This document shows, one piece after another, positions 35,361-44,277 of a DNA stretch of 64,000 nucleotides. The notes below the pieces were generated by a model that was not told the DNA's origin, did not search any database, and was given only the letters and a program-made list of their open reading frames with translations. Every line of letters starts with the position of its first letter. Position 1 is the stretch's first letter. Location: NCBI GenBank assembly GCA_021772915.1, contig JAJFLB010000063.1, forward strand, positions 1 to 64,000, given 5' to 3'. This DNA comes from Gammaproteobacteria bacterium (GTDB lineage Bacteria; Pseudomonadota; Gammaproteobacteria; Xanthomonadales; SZUA-36). The position numbers were made by a program, and so were the translations under genes.

Positions 35361-37700
35361 ATGACAGATATTGTTACAGAATTAAGTAAGCGGCGTATTT
35401 TACCTGCCGTTGGCGTGTATGCAGCGAGTTGTTGGGTTTTAATCGAAATTCTCGACCGGTTGGTTGAGCGTTACCTGCTTTCGCCCTATCTCACGGACAT
35501 CGTGTTCTGGGGGCTTTATTCCCTGATCCCGGCGGTAATCCTCGTGGCGTGGTCATATGGCAAACCAGGAAAGGACAAAGCTACGACAGCACAAAAAGTC
35601 GGCGTGCCAATTAATATTATCGCAACCCTGGGTTTATTGATTACAGTTTTTGGTGACAAGGATCTTGATCTGGCAGCGACCCAGGTAACGGTCGAAAATG
35701 AGCTGGGACAGCAAGAAACACACTACATTCCCAGCGAATCGTTTCGTAGCAGAATGGCCATATTTTTCTGGGGCAACGAATCCGGCCAGCCGGAGCTGGA
35801 CTGGCTTCAATACGGCATTACGGAGTTACTGACTCAGGATTTGCAACAGGATCCCTTTGTACTCGCCCACTCACCATGGAGTAACAACAGCAACGGCTTC
35901 TATTCAAGGATACGCCAGGCTGGTTTTGATGACGGTTTGAATGTTCCAAGGTCGCTGATGCGGGAAATTGCAGATGAGGCAAACCGTCAGTATTTTGTTG
36001 ACGGTTCGTTCGACAAGGTGGCAGACAACTACGTGGTAACTGCCAGGGTGTGGAATACACAAACACTTGAGCAGGTTGCTGAGCTGACCCGCCAAAATTG
36101 GGATCTTTATGCAGCAGTTGACCAGCTGTCCAAGGACGTGCGCGAGGCCCTGGAGGTACCCAAAAGTAGCACCCGGATCGCTGAAGACCTGCCATTGGGT
36201 GAAACTTACGGTGAGTCAGAAGAAGCGCTCAAGGCCTATATACAGGGATTGAATACACGCTTGTTTGATAACGATTTTGCCACTTCCAACATGCACTTTG
36301 AACGGGCGACCAGTATTGATCCGAATTTCGTCCTTGGTTGGTTCCTAAAGGCTGCCAATTTGATCGAAAGCGGTAATTTACCTGCCGCACAGACAGCCCT
36401 GGCCAAAGCCCAGGAGATGGACTATCGGCTGCCTTCGCGAGACCGGGTTCAGCTCAAGGCTATTGTTTATCGATTGGCTGGTGAGCACGAAAAACTGATG
36501 TCATTCCTGCGTCTGCAGGTGCAAATACGTGACGATGCGACGTCTCACAATCGTCTTGCCACAATGTACATGATCAGCGGCGAACTGAATAAGGCCAAGC
36601 AGGAATTCCTCGCCGCTTTGGAAAGAGATTCTTTGAATGTCGGTACATACCTGAACTTGTCAGTGCTGGAGCGTGCCACCGGCGATATTGAGGCAGCGGT
36701 AGATTATGCTCGCAGCTACCAGAAACAGAAACCCGAGGACATTGAAGCGAATATCCAACTGGGGGACTTGCTGCGTGATGGCGGTGATCTCGAGGCAGCT
36801 GAAGCGCACTATAAGCAGGCCCAGATACTGGAAAATGCACCCGTGCTACCGACCCTAAGGTTGTCATTGGTTGCTTTACGCAAGGGTGAAGTCAATACCG
36901 CCAGGAATTACTTATCAGAGGCAGAGGGTTTCGCGCAGACACCAGCCGAAAAAATACAGGTCAGGCAGGCTGCGGCCTACCAGGAAGCACGTCTCGGCAG
37001 AATCCAGGAAGCTATTCGACAAACTCGTGAAATGGAAACATTTATGCGTCAGTCACAGACACCTTTTGCAGTTGCCATTGGTGTGTATGCACCACTGATC
37101 ATGTACCACGTGCTGGTGGATGATCTTGAAGCGGCCCGGGACACGCACGCAACGGCAATGGCCATGTTGCAGCCACCCATGGACCAGTTTCTTGCTTTTA
37201 GCGAAGCCCTAATCCAGGCACGGGAAAAGGATATTGTCGCGGCAGAGGCCTCGCTGGAGCGAGCCGTAGGCGTACTCGAAAGATTTCAGTTGAAAATGAT
37301 TGAGTTCCAGGTGCCGATCGTCAGGGCCAAAATCAGCAAAGCGCAGGGCGACAGTACCGCAGTGGCCGGGTATAGCCTGCAAGCGCTTGAAATGATACAA
37401 CGCTCAGTCCTTGGTGGAGAACTGCAAATTGCGGTACCACAGCTTTATGCCGAGACCGCTACAGCACAAATCAACAGTGGCCAGCTGGATGCGGCTGAAC
37501 AATCATTGAGCGCCGGTTTCCTCCTCGATCCGTCGGAGCCTACATTATGGTTTGCAAAAGCTCGTTTGCAGCAAGCCCAGAAGATGCCGCAAATGGCGCT
37601 GGCCTCAGTCAATTACGCCCTGGCAATATGGGCAGATGCTGACGAACGATATATTGCTGCCGGTGAGGCACGCTCATTGGCGGCTGAGTTAGTGCAGTAG
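35361..37700 (+). CDS. Membrane protein with diverged TolB-like domain and TPR repeats
   Basis: A 779-residue relative of the protein at 3738-5939. The start at 35361 gives MTDIVTELSKRRILPAVGVY, which parallels AVLTELSRRKVLSTVGMY there. Membrane segments lie at about 14-32, 44-62 and 82-98. A weaker TolB-like region follows (about 130-290: ESFRSRMAIFFWGNESGQPE, YFVDGSFDKVADNYVVTARV), then many TPR repeats (about 300-770). Function is unknown; the shared N-terminal pattern suggests both proteins sense or assemble at the membrane. It ends 27 bp before mnmG, though the two need not be co-regulated. Confidence 0.82.
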   Translation: MTDIVTELSKRRILPAVGVYAASCWVLIEILDRLVERYLLSPYLTDIVFWGLYSLIPAVILVAWSYGKPGKDKATTAQKVGVPINIIATLGLLITVFGDKDLDLAATQVTVENELGQQETHYIPSESFRSRMAIFFWGNESGQPELDWLQYGITELLTQDLQQDPFVLAHSPWSNNSNGFYSRIRQAGFDDGLNVPRSLMREIADEANRQYFVDGSFDKVADNYVVTARVWNTQTLEQVAELTRQNWDLYAAVDQLSKDVREALEVPKSSTRIAEDLPLGETYGESEEALKAYIQGLNTRLFDNDFATSNMHFERATSIDPNFVLGWFLKAANLIESGNLPAAQTALAKAQEMDYRLPSRDRVQLKAIVYRLAGEHEKLMSFLRLQVQIRDDATSHNRLATMYMISGELNKAKQEFLAALERDSLNVGTYLNLSVLERATGDIEAAVDYARSYQKQKPEDIEANIQLGDLLRDGGDLEAAEAHYKQAQILENAPVLPTLRLSLVALRKGEVNTARNYLSEAEGFAQTPAEKIQVRQAAAYQEARLGRIQEAIRQTREMETFMRQSQTPFAVAIGVYAPLIMYHVLVDDLEAARDTHATAMAMLQPPMDQFLAFSEALIQAREKDIVAAEASLERAVGVLERFQLKMIEFQVPIVRAKISKAQGDSTAVAGYSLQALEMIQRSVLGGELQIAVPQLYAETATAQINSGQLDAAEQSLSAGFLLDPSEPTLWFAKARLQQAQKMPQMALASVNYALAIWADADERYIAAGEARSLAAELVQ

Positions 37701-37727
37701 CAGAGGCACAACTTCGGGCTCCTACCG

Positions 37728-39629
37728 GTGAAACAGCTGAGCAAATTCGATGTCCTTGTGATCGGTGGCGGACACGCCGGTACCGAGGCGGCGTTGGCCT
37801 CTGCCCGATCTGGCAGGTCGACTTTACTCCTGACCCACAGTATTGAAACCATCGGCCAGATGAGTTGCAACCCTGCCATCGGTGGCATCGGGAAAGGCCA
37901 CCTGGTAAAAGAAATTGATGCACTGGGCGGTGTAATGGCAAAAGCAGCGGATGCAGCCGGTATTCAATTTCGTACCCTGAATTCGCGCAAGGGACCGGCG
38001 GTAAGGGCTACACGAGCGCAGTGTGACCGCAATCTTTACCGGGCTTACATACGCAAAATTGTTGAGAACCAGCCAAATCTGAGCATCTTTCAACAGGCTG
38101 TAGATGATCTGATACTGGAAAATGACCGGATTACCGGATGTCGTACCAGCACGGGGCAGACATTTTTTGCCGGGGCCATTGTCTTGACGACCGGTACATT
38201 TCTCGGTGGCAAGATCCACATGGGTGAAAGTCAAACTGCGGGCGGCCGTGCGGGTGACGCCCCGTCTGTTTCGTTGGCCAGGCGATTGCGGGAGTTGCCA
38301 TTTTCAGTAAGCCGTTTGAAAACCGGCACACCACCACGTATTGATGGCAAGAGTGTGGACTTCAAACACTTGCAGCAACAGTCCGGTGACGTACCGCGAC
38401 CAGTGTTCTCGTTTATTGGCAGCGCAGACGATCATCCGCAGCAAGTCAGTTGCTGGATTACCCATACAAACGGGAAAACCCACGAGATTATCCGTTCTGC
38501 ATTGCATCGCTCGCCGATGTACACGGGTGCCATCGAGGCTACGGGCCCACGTTATTGTCCGTCAATTGAGGATAAAATCGTACGCTTTGCCGATCGTGAC
38601 AGCCACCAGGTTTTTATTGAGCCAGAGGGCCTGGAAACGCGGGAACTGTACCCTAACGGCATTTCAACCAGTCTTCCTTACTCGGTGCAACTGGAGTTCA
38701 TACGCAGCATTTCTGGCTTTGAAAATGCCCACATCACGCGGCCGGGTTATGCGATTGAGTACGATTTCTTTGACCCCAGAGGACTCAAGACCAGTCTCGA
38801 AACCAGGGCGGTAAATGGACTTTATTTTGCGGGTCAGATTAACGGTACAACTGGCTACGAAGAAGCCGCAGCCCAGGGTCTGATTGCCGGCCTAAATGCG
38901 GCGCGTAGTGTGGAAGGTGAGGTTGCCTGGACGCCACGCCGGGACGAGGCCTATATCGGCGTATTGATCGATGACCTGGTAACCCAGGGGACGCTTGAGC
39001 CCTATCGGATGTTCACCTCCCGGGCGGAATACCGTTTGCAATTACGCGAGGATAATGCTGATTTGCGTCTGACCGAAATCGGGTACAGCCTGGGGTTGGT
39101 CGACGGGCAGCGTTGGCAGTCACTTACAGCTAAAAAGGCTGCCCTTGAAGCGGAACAACAAAGGCTGGGTTCTATCCTGGTGACACCGGTTAACGCGATT
39201 GGCAAGTCTCTGACTAAAAATCTTGGCGTGGTGCTCAGCAGGGAAGCCAGGGCACTGGATCTGCTCAAGAGACCGGAAATCAGTTATTCAGAACTGATGA
39301 ACGTAACAGGAATAGGGCCTGGCACGACAGATGTCCGGGTCGCGGAGCAGGTCGATGTACAGGTGCGCTATGCGGGTTACCTGACGCGTCAGGCAACCGA
39401 AATAGAAAGAAACCGGCGTAACGAGAAAACGCAAATCCCTGCAGACTTTGATTATGGGAGCGTTCGGGGTCTCTCGGCGGAGATATGCGAAAAATTGCAG
39501 GTCACCTGTCCCAAAAGCATTGGTCAGGCCAGCAGAATGCCCGGTGTTACGCCGGCTGCCATTTCCCTGCTGCTGGTGTTTTTGAGGCGATACAGAAATG
39601 ATCAGGCAGGTGTTACCCGAACCGGGTAA
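37728..39629 (+). CDS. mnmG: tRNA uridine 5-carboxymethylaminomethyl modification enzyme MnmG (GidA)
   Basis: Works with MnmE to build the cmnm5 group on the wobble uridine of several tRNAs, using FAD and methylene-tetrahydrofolate. The GTG at 37728 opens [20 protein letters not shown]; the FAD loop GGGHAGTEA is at 13-21. Signatures [20 protein letters not shown] and [18 protein letters not shown] are complete. The C-terminal helical domain that binds MnmE ends [19 protein letters not shown]. The 633-residue length is normal. rsmG and parAB, common neighbours, do not follow. Confidence 0.97.
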   Translation: MKQLSKFDVLVIGGGHAGTEAALASARSGRSTLLLTHSIETIGQMSCNPAIGGIGKGHLVKEIDALGGVMAKAADAAGIQFRTLNSRKGPAVRATRAQCDRNLYRAYIRKIVENQPNLSIFQQAVDDLILENDRITGCRTSTGQTFFAGAIVLTTGTFLGGKIHMGESQTAGGRAGDAPSVSLARRLRELPFSVSRLKTGTPPRIDGKSVDFKHLQQQSGDVPRPVFSFIGSADDHPQQVSCWITHTNGKTHEIIRSALHRSPMYTGAIEATGPRYCPSIEDKIVRFADRDSHQVFIEPEGLETRELYPNGISTSLPYSVQLEFIRSISGFENAHITRPGYAIEYDFFDPRGLKTSLETRAVNGLYFAGQINGTTGYEEAAAQGLIAGLNAARSVEGEVAWTPRRDEAYIGVLIDDLVTQGTLEPYRMFTSRAEYRLQLREDNADLRLTEIGYSLGLVDGQRWQSLTAKKAALEAEQQRLGSILVTPVNAIGKSLTKNLGVVLSREARALDLLKRPEISYSELMNVTGIGPGTTDVRVAEQVDVQVRYAGYLTRQATEIERNRRNEKTQIPADFDYGSVRGLSAEICEKLQVTCPKSIGQASRMPGVTPAAISLLLVFLRRYRNDQAGVTRTG

Positions 39630-39704
39630 AAAAGATTTATCCGATCACAAATAACCAACGTTTGCTTTACATTCTTTTAACTAACGCACAGGTATGCTGT
39701 GTCC

Positions 39705-39814
39705 TGTAAGTTGACTGTGCCTGGTGTGTCGCACCTCAATATGGGCAGTCCCCACACTTCTATGCCTTGCGCGACGCACCAATTCAAACCCCGACCAGTG
39801 GTCGGGGTTTTTTT
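39705..39814 (+). ncRNA. Possible small structured RNA or mnmG 3' UTR
   Basis: Between mnmG and glnS a transcript-like stretch carries a ten-pair stem (39723-39732 GGTGTGTCGC with 39771-39780 GCGACGCACC, one G-U pair) enclosing about 38 bases, then a strong terminator. A -10-like TATGCT (39693-39698) lies in front but no well-spaced -35 was found. No known RNA family is recognised. It could be an independent sRNA or the processed end of the mnmG message. The 5' end is approximate. Confidence 0.35.
39787..39814 (+). terminator. Rho-independent terminator before glnS
   Basis: CCCCGACC-AGT-GGTCGGGG (39789-39807) followed by seven T residues. This is a classic intrinsic terminator ending transcription from the left. 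The terminator finishes about 85 bp before the glnS start. Confidence 0.9.
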
Positions 39815-39898
39815 ATGGAGAACTTTTCCTGTGGCGAGCGGACGTTATACGCTAAAATTTAGCGACACCGTCGGTAGACAAACCAAAAGGCTTATGCA

Positions 39899-41575
39899 GT
39901 GAATAACGATTCAACTCCACCTGTAAGCCATTTCATTCGAAATATCGTTGTGCGTGACCTTGAGTCCGGGAAGCACGATAAAATTGTTACGCGTTTTCCG
40001 CCCGAGCCAAATGGTCATTTGCACATCGGTCATGCCAAGTCCATTTGCCTGAATTTTGGTATCGCGGCTGAATTCGGTGGCACTACCAATTTGCGTTTTG
40101 ATGACACCAACCCTTTGAAGGAAAGTGAAGACTTTGCCCAGGCCATCATGAATGATGTTCGTTGGCTGGGTTTCAAGTGGTCGGAATTACGCCATGCCTC
40201 CGACTACTTTCAGCAATTATACGACCACGCGGTGTACCTGGTCCGTAATGGTCGTGCCTACGTCGATAGCCAGGACGCAGAGCAAATCCGTACCAGTAGA
40301 GGAACCCTGAAAGAACCAGGGACCGATAGTCCTTTTCGTGACCGTAGCGTGGAGGAAAACCTGGTTCTGTTTGAGAAAATGAAAATCGGTAAATTTGCCG
40401 ACGGTGAGCATGTTTTGCGTGCGCGTATTGATATGGCCTCACCCAACATTAATTTACGCGATCCGGTGATTTACCGAATCCGAAAGGTGCCCCATCACCG
40501 CACCGGCGACAGCTGGAATATTTACCCCATGTATGACTGGGCGCATGGTATTTCGGACGCCATCGAAGGAGTTACCCACTCGCTGTGTACATTGGAGTTT
40601 GAAGACCACCGCCCTTTGTATGACTGGTTTCTGGAAAATATCCAGACTGCCTGTCACCCGCAACAGATCGAATTTGCGCGCGGCAACCTGGATTTCACCG
40701 TCATGAGTAAACGCAAGCTGAGGCAGTTGGTTGAGGAAGGCCACGTGGCCGGTTGGGATGATCCACGTATGCCGACTATTGCGGGTTTGCGTCGTCGTGG
40801 GTACACCGCCCGGGCCATCCGCGCATTCTGGAAGCAGGCCGGCGTAGCCAAGTCAGAGAGCATCATCCCGATGGGGGTGTTGGAAAACGCAATCCGTAAT
40901 GATATGAACGAGAACGCGCCCCGTGTAATGGCAGTTCTGGACCCCATCAAGGTGGTTCTGGACAACTACCCTGAGGGTGAGAGCGAATGGCTACAAGCCC
41001 CCTCTCACCCGCAAAAACCGGAAATGGGTGAGCGTTCAGTGCCCTTAAGCCGGGAAATCTGGATTGAGCGCGGCGATTTCATGGAAGACCCGCCACGCAA
41101 GTTTTTCCGCCTGCGCCCGGGTGGCGAGGTGCGATTGCGTAATGCCTTTATTATCAAGTGCACGGATATTCGCAAAAACGCCGCGGGTGAAGTGGTGGAA
41201 GTTCACTGTGAATATGATCCGCAGAGTCGCAGCGGATTGCCGGGTGCAGCACGCAAGATCAAGGGGACCATCCATTGGGTTTCGGCAGAGCACGGTGTCG
41301 GTGCTGAGATTCGCCTGTATGACCGTCTGTTCAATGTGGCAACCCCCCTGGCTGACAAGGACCGTGATTACCGTGAGTTCCTGAACCCCGATTCTTTGCA
41401 CACACTGACCAGCGCGGTGGTCGAGCCCGCTGTTGCGCAGGGTAAACCGGGTGATTTCTATCAGTTTGAGCGCGTGGGGTATTTTTGCGTGGATCAGGAA
41501 AGCAAGGCCACCGGCCTGCCTATCTTGAACAGGACTGTTTCGCTGCGGGATTCCTGGGCAAAATTGAACCGTTGA
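39899..41575 (+). CDS. glnS: Glutaminyl-tRNA synthetase
   Basis: Charges tRNA-Gln with glutamine. The 558 residues include the class I HIGH signature in PEPNGHLHIGHAKSICLNFG (about 40) and the KMSKS-type sequence VMSKRKLRQLVEEGHV. MYDWAHGISDAIEGVTHSLC is the conserved catalytic block, and two C-terminal anticodon-binding beta barrels follow. The start is the GTG at 39899, nine bases after AAGG; a nearby ATG at 39894 is out of frame. Having GlnRS means tRNA-Gln need not be made by the amidotransferase route. It has its own start region after the terminator. Confidence 0.97.
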   Translation: MNNDSTPPVSHFIRNIVVRDLESGKHDKIVTRFPPEPNGHLHIGHAKSICLNFGIAAEFGGTTNLRFDDTNPLKESEDFAQAIMNDVRWLGFKWSELRHASDYFQQLYDHAVYLVRNGRAYVDSQDAEQIRTSRGTLKEPGTDSPFRDRSVEENLVLFEKMKIGKFADGEHVLRARIDMASPNINLRDPVIYRIRKVPHHRTGDSWNIYPMYDWAHGISDAIEGVTHSLCTLEFEDHRPLYDWFLENIQTACHPQQIEFARGNLDFTVMSKRKLRQLVEEGHVAGWDDPRMPTIAGLRRRGYTARAIRAFWKQAGVAKSESIIPMGVLENAIRNDMNENAPRVMAVLDPIKVVLDNYPEGESEWLQAPSHPQKPEMGERSVPLSREIWIERGDFMEDPPRKFFRLRPGGEVRLRNAFIIKCTDIRKNAAGEVVEVHCEYDPQSRSGLPGAARKIKGTIHWVSAEHGVGAEIRLYDRLFNVATPLADKDRDYREFLNPDSLHTLTSAVVEPAVAQGKPGDFYQFERVGYFCVDQESKATGLPILNRTVSLRDSWAKLNR

Positions 41576-41672
41576 ACATGGACGGAACACAAGTGACTTG
41601 AGGCACGGTCACAGCGGTCGCCATTTTTGCTAAAATTCCCGTTTAACAAGACTTGTTTGAAGGAGATTTATA

Positions 41673-42254
41673 ATGAGTTGGATAGCACTTGCTTTGATCG
41701 TTGGCGCGGTCCTGTTTGCAATCTCCGTATACAATCGACTGGTTGCGGGCAGGAATCGTTTCAAAAATGCTTTTGCGCAAATTGATGTGCAGCTCACCCG
41801 GCGTCATGACCTGATTCCAAACCTGGTGGAAACGGCCAAGGGTTACATGAAACACGAGCGTGAAACGCTCGAAGCGGTCATCACTGCACGAAACACGGCC
41901 GTCGCCGGTTTGAAAACTGCCGCCAAGGATCCCTCAAACCCTGAGGCCATGAAGGGCCTGGCGCAAGCAGAGCAAGGACTTTCCGGTGCACTCGGCAGGT
42001 TGTTTGCGTTGTCAGAATCGTATCCGGACCTCAAAGCCAACCAGAACATGATGCAGCTGTCCGAGGAATTAACAACCACGGAGAACAAGGTTGCTTTTGC
42101 ACGCCAGGCTTATAATGATTCCGTCATGCAGTACAACACCTTGCGTGAATCATTCCCAAATAACTTTTTTGCCGGCTGGTTCAGTTTCCTGCAAGCGGAA
42201 TTACTTGAAATAGAGGACGAGACCAAGCGCGAAGCACCCCAGGTTTCGTTCTGA
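41673..42254 (+). CDS. lemA: LemA family protein
   Basis: LemA proteins are small, membrane-anchored helical bundles of unclear function, commonly found next to an M48 protease. The 193 residues have a membrane helix at 4-22 (IALALIVGAVLFAISVYNRL), then the conserved NAFAQIDVQLTRRHDLIPNL and VETAKGYMKHERETLEAV. It ends near a conserved FPNNFFAGWFSF block. AAGGAG stands about 8 bp before the ATG. The stop codon overlaps the predicted CTG start of the next gene. Confidence 0.95.
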   Translation: MSWIALALIVGAVLFAISVYNRLVAGRNRFKNAFAQIDVQLTRRHDLIPNLVETAKGYMKHERETLEAVITARNTAVAGLKTAAKDPSNPEAMKGLAQAEQGLSGALGRLFALSESYPDLKANQNMMQLSEELTTTENKVAFARQAYNDSVMQYNTLRESFPNNFFAGWFSFLQAELLEIEDETKREAPQVSF

Positions 42255-44161
42255 ATTTTTTTACCTACCAGGACCAGGCGCGACGACAGAGTCGCTGGCT
42301 GGTTTTGCTGTTCGTCCTGGCCGTTGTCACCATCATCGTGGTTATTGACTTTGCCATGCTGATTGCATTCGGTTTTCCGGATGCTGAACAGCAGCAGGTC
42401 TTATTCAGTGTGGAGACACTGAAAGCCAATGCACCGATACTTTTGGTCGGCGCCCTGGTTACCGTAGCGGTTATCGCGTTGGCCAGCCTGTTCAAAACCG
42501 CGACCTTGCGTTCCGGTGGAGGTAAAGTTGCCCGTGATTTGGGTGGCACTCTGGTCGAAGCCGATGCCCGAGATCCCTTACGCCGACGTCTGTACAACGT
42601 GGTTGAAGAGATCGCACTGGCATCCGGAATTCCGGTGCCGGAAATCTACATACTTGAGCAGGAGTCCGGAATCAACGCATTTGCCGCCGGGTTTACAGCC
42701 GCAGACGCCGCGGTGGCGGTGACCAGGGGGGCACTGGAAAAGCTCAACCGAAGCGAGTTGCAAGGCGTGATTGCGCATGAGTTCAGTCACATATTCAATG
42801 GCGATATGCGTCTCAATATCCGCCTGATGGGTGCCTTGTTCGGCATCCTGATTCTGGCTCTGATTGGTCGCCGTGTTTTACATGGTTCTTATTACGTGGG
42901 CCGCTCAAAAAACAGCAATGGTGGTGCCATTATGTTGCTCGCGGTTGCAGTTACGCTGGTGGGGTATATTGGCCTGTTTTTTGGTCGTTGGATCAAGTCA
43001 GCAGTATCCCGACAACGTGAGTACCTGGCAGATGCGTCGGCCGTGCAATTTACACGCGAGCCGGAGGGCATCGCTGGTGCGTTGAAGAAAATCGCCGTTT
43101 ATAGTGATGCTTCATATCTCAACGCCGAAAGCGAAGAAGTCAGTCACATGTTATTCGGCAGTGGCGAGCGGATCAGCATGTTCTCCACTCACCCCCCACT
43201 GACTGAGCGTATACAGCGCATTGATCAATCTTTTCAAGCTGAGGATCTCGAACAGCTCGCAAAAAGAATCCAACGGGAGGGTAAAAATCAGGCTGAGCGG
43301 GCTGCAAAACAACAGCAGGCTGGCAAGCGGTCGGCCGGTGCCATGTTTGACGGTGGCAATTTTGTAGATGAGATCGGCAATCCGGATTTTTCCAGGATGG
43401 TAATGGCAGCGACGTTGGCCGCATCCATACCAGAGCAAATCAACCGGGCGGCGCACTCCTCTGAATGGGCGACCGAAGTATTGTTTTATTGCCAGCTGGA
43501 CAAGGATAGTGAAGTTCGTGAACAGCAACTTCTGGCTGTTGCCCAACATATGGGTACCGACAGTGAGTCACGTGTGCGTGGATTGTGGGGTGCTGCACCC
43601 GAATTGGCCTGCGAACAACGGCTGCCGTTACTTGAAATTGCTTTCCCGGAACTCAGACGAAGGCCGCCGGATTATGTCAACGATGTACTCTCTACGGTCC
43701 AGGCATTGAACGAAGCCGATGGGCATACGGATGTATTTGAGTACCTGCTGGCAAACCTCATATCCCAGCATCTTTGGGAGTCTGCAAACCCGCAACGGGT
43801 GCGCTTGGCAGGTAAAAAAAACCTGCGACAGACCCAGGAAAACGCACTGGAAGTTATTGCCATTTTGGCCTCGCATGGCCAAACGGAGGGGTCAGCTGTC
43901 CAACAGGCCTACGATGCAGGCCGGGAGGCGTTGGGCACAGATTCTCAAACAGCCATGCCGCAGGTCAACGATTGGTGCCAAACGCTGGATAAGGCCTTGC
44001 CTGCACTTGACCAGCTTAATCCGACCGGGAAGGAAAAACTGGTGAAGGCCCTCCTCGCTACTGTCATGGCCGATAACACGCTCGTGGTGGATGAAATGGA
44101 ATTGCTGCGTGTGGTTTGTGCCCTGATCCACGTACCCCTCCCCATGATCTCCGGAGGTTAG
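42251..44161 (+). CDS. M48 family zinc metalloprotease (LemA-associated)
   Basis: A membrane-bound peptidase of the HtpX/Ste24 type. The zinc motif HEFSH is at about 176-180 in LQGVIAHEFSHIFNGDM, with a downstream Glu in the REYLADASAV block. Membrane helices lie at about 17-41, 60-80 and in the loop after the active site (about 215-235). A long C-terminal helical part (after about 320) is typical of the LemA-linked family. I choose a CTG at 42251 as start: it gives LNFFTYQDQARRQSRWLVLL, matching relatives that begin MNFF.HQD.AR, and it overlaps the lemA stop as CTGA. The next acceptable start, TTG 42305, would remove this conserved end. Confidence 0.87.
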   Translation: MNFFTYQDQARRQSRWLVLLFVLAVVTIIVVIDFAMLIAFGFPDAEQQQVLFSVETLKANAPILLVGALVTVAVIALASLFKTATLRSGGGKVARDLGGTLVEADARDPLRRRLYNVVEEIALASGIPVPEIYILEQESGINAFAAGFTAADAAVAVTRGALEKLNRSELQGVIAHEFSHIFNGDMRLNIRLMGALFGILILALIGRRVLHGSYYVGRSKNSNGGAIMLLAVAVTLVGYIGLFFGRWIKSAVSRQREYLADASAVQFTREPEGIAGALKKIAVYSDASYLNAESEEVSHMLFGSGERISMFSTHPPLTERIQRIDQSFQAEDLEQLAKRIQREGKNQAERAAKQQQAGKRSAGAMFDGGNFVDEIGNPDFSRMVMAATLAASIPEQINRAAHSSEWATEVLFYCQLDKDSEVREQQLLAVAQHMGTDSESRVRGLWGAAPELACEQRLPLLEIAFPELRRRPPDYVNDVLSTVQALNEADGHTDVFEYLLANLISQHLWESANPQRVRLAGKKNLRQTQENALEVIAILASHGQTEGSAVQQAYDAGREALGTDSQTAMPQVNDWCQTLDKALPALDQLNPTGKEKLVKALLATVMADNTLVVDEMELLRVVCALIHVPLPMISGG

Positions 44162-44199
44162 GACCAACCACGACGGGGCCGGAAACTTTAAAGGGACAT

Positions 44200-44230
44200 G
44201 TAGGGCCGACCACTTTGTGGTCGGGAACCC
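44200..44230 (+). repeat. REP element
   Basis: GTAG head followed by GGCCGACCAC-TTT-GTGGTCGGGAACCC. The stem CCGACCAC/GTGGTCGG is perfect. It lies between the convergent ends of the M48 protease and GMC oxidoreductase genes. The GTAGG.CCGAC...GTCGGGAACC frame is shared with elements at 56125 and 57427. Confidence 0.8.
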
Positions 44231-44277
44231 TTACAAACAATTACGGTAATCAATGCTGCTAATGATCCACTGGGCTA

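Noticed and set aside
39666-39698. Sigma-70 promoter for the small RNA (TTTACA / TATGCT)
   Set aside because: The spacer is 21 bp, outside the usual 15-19 range; kept only as a weak -10 hint.
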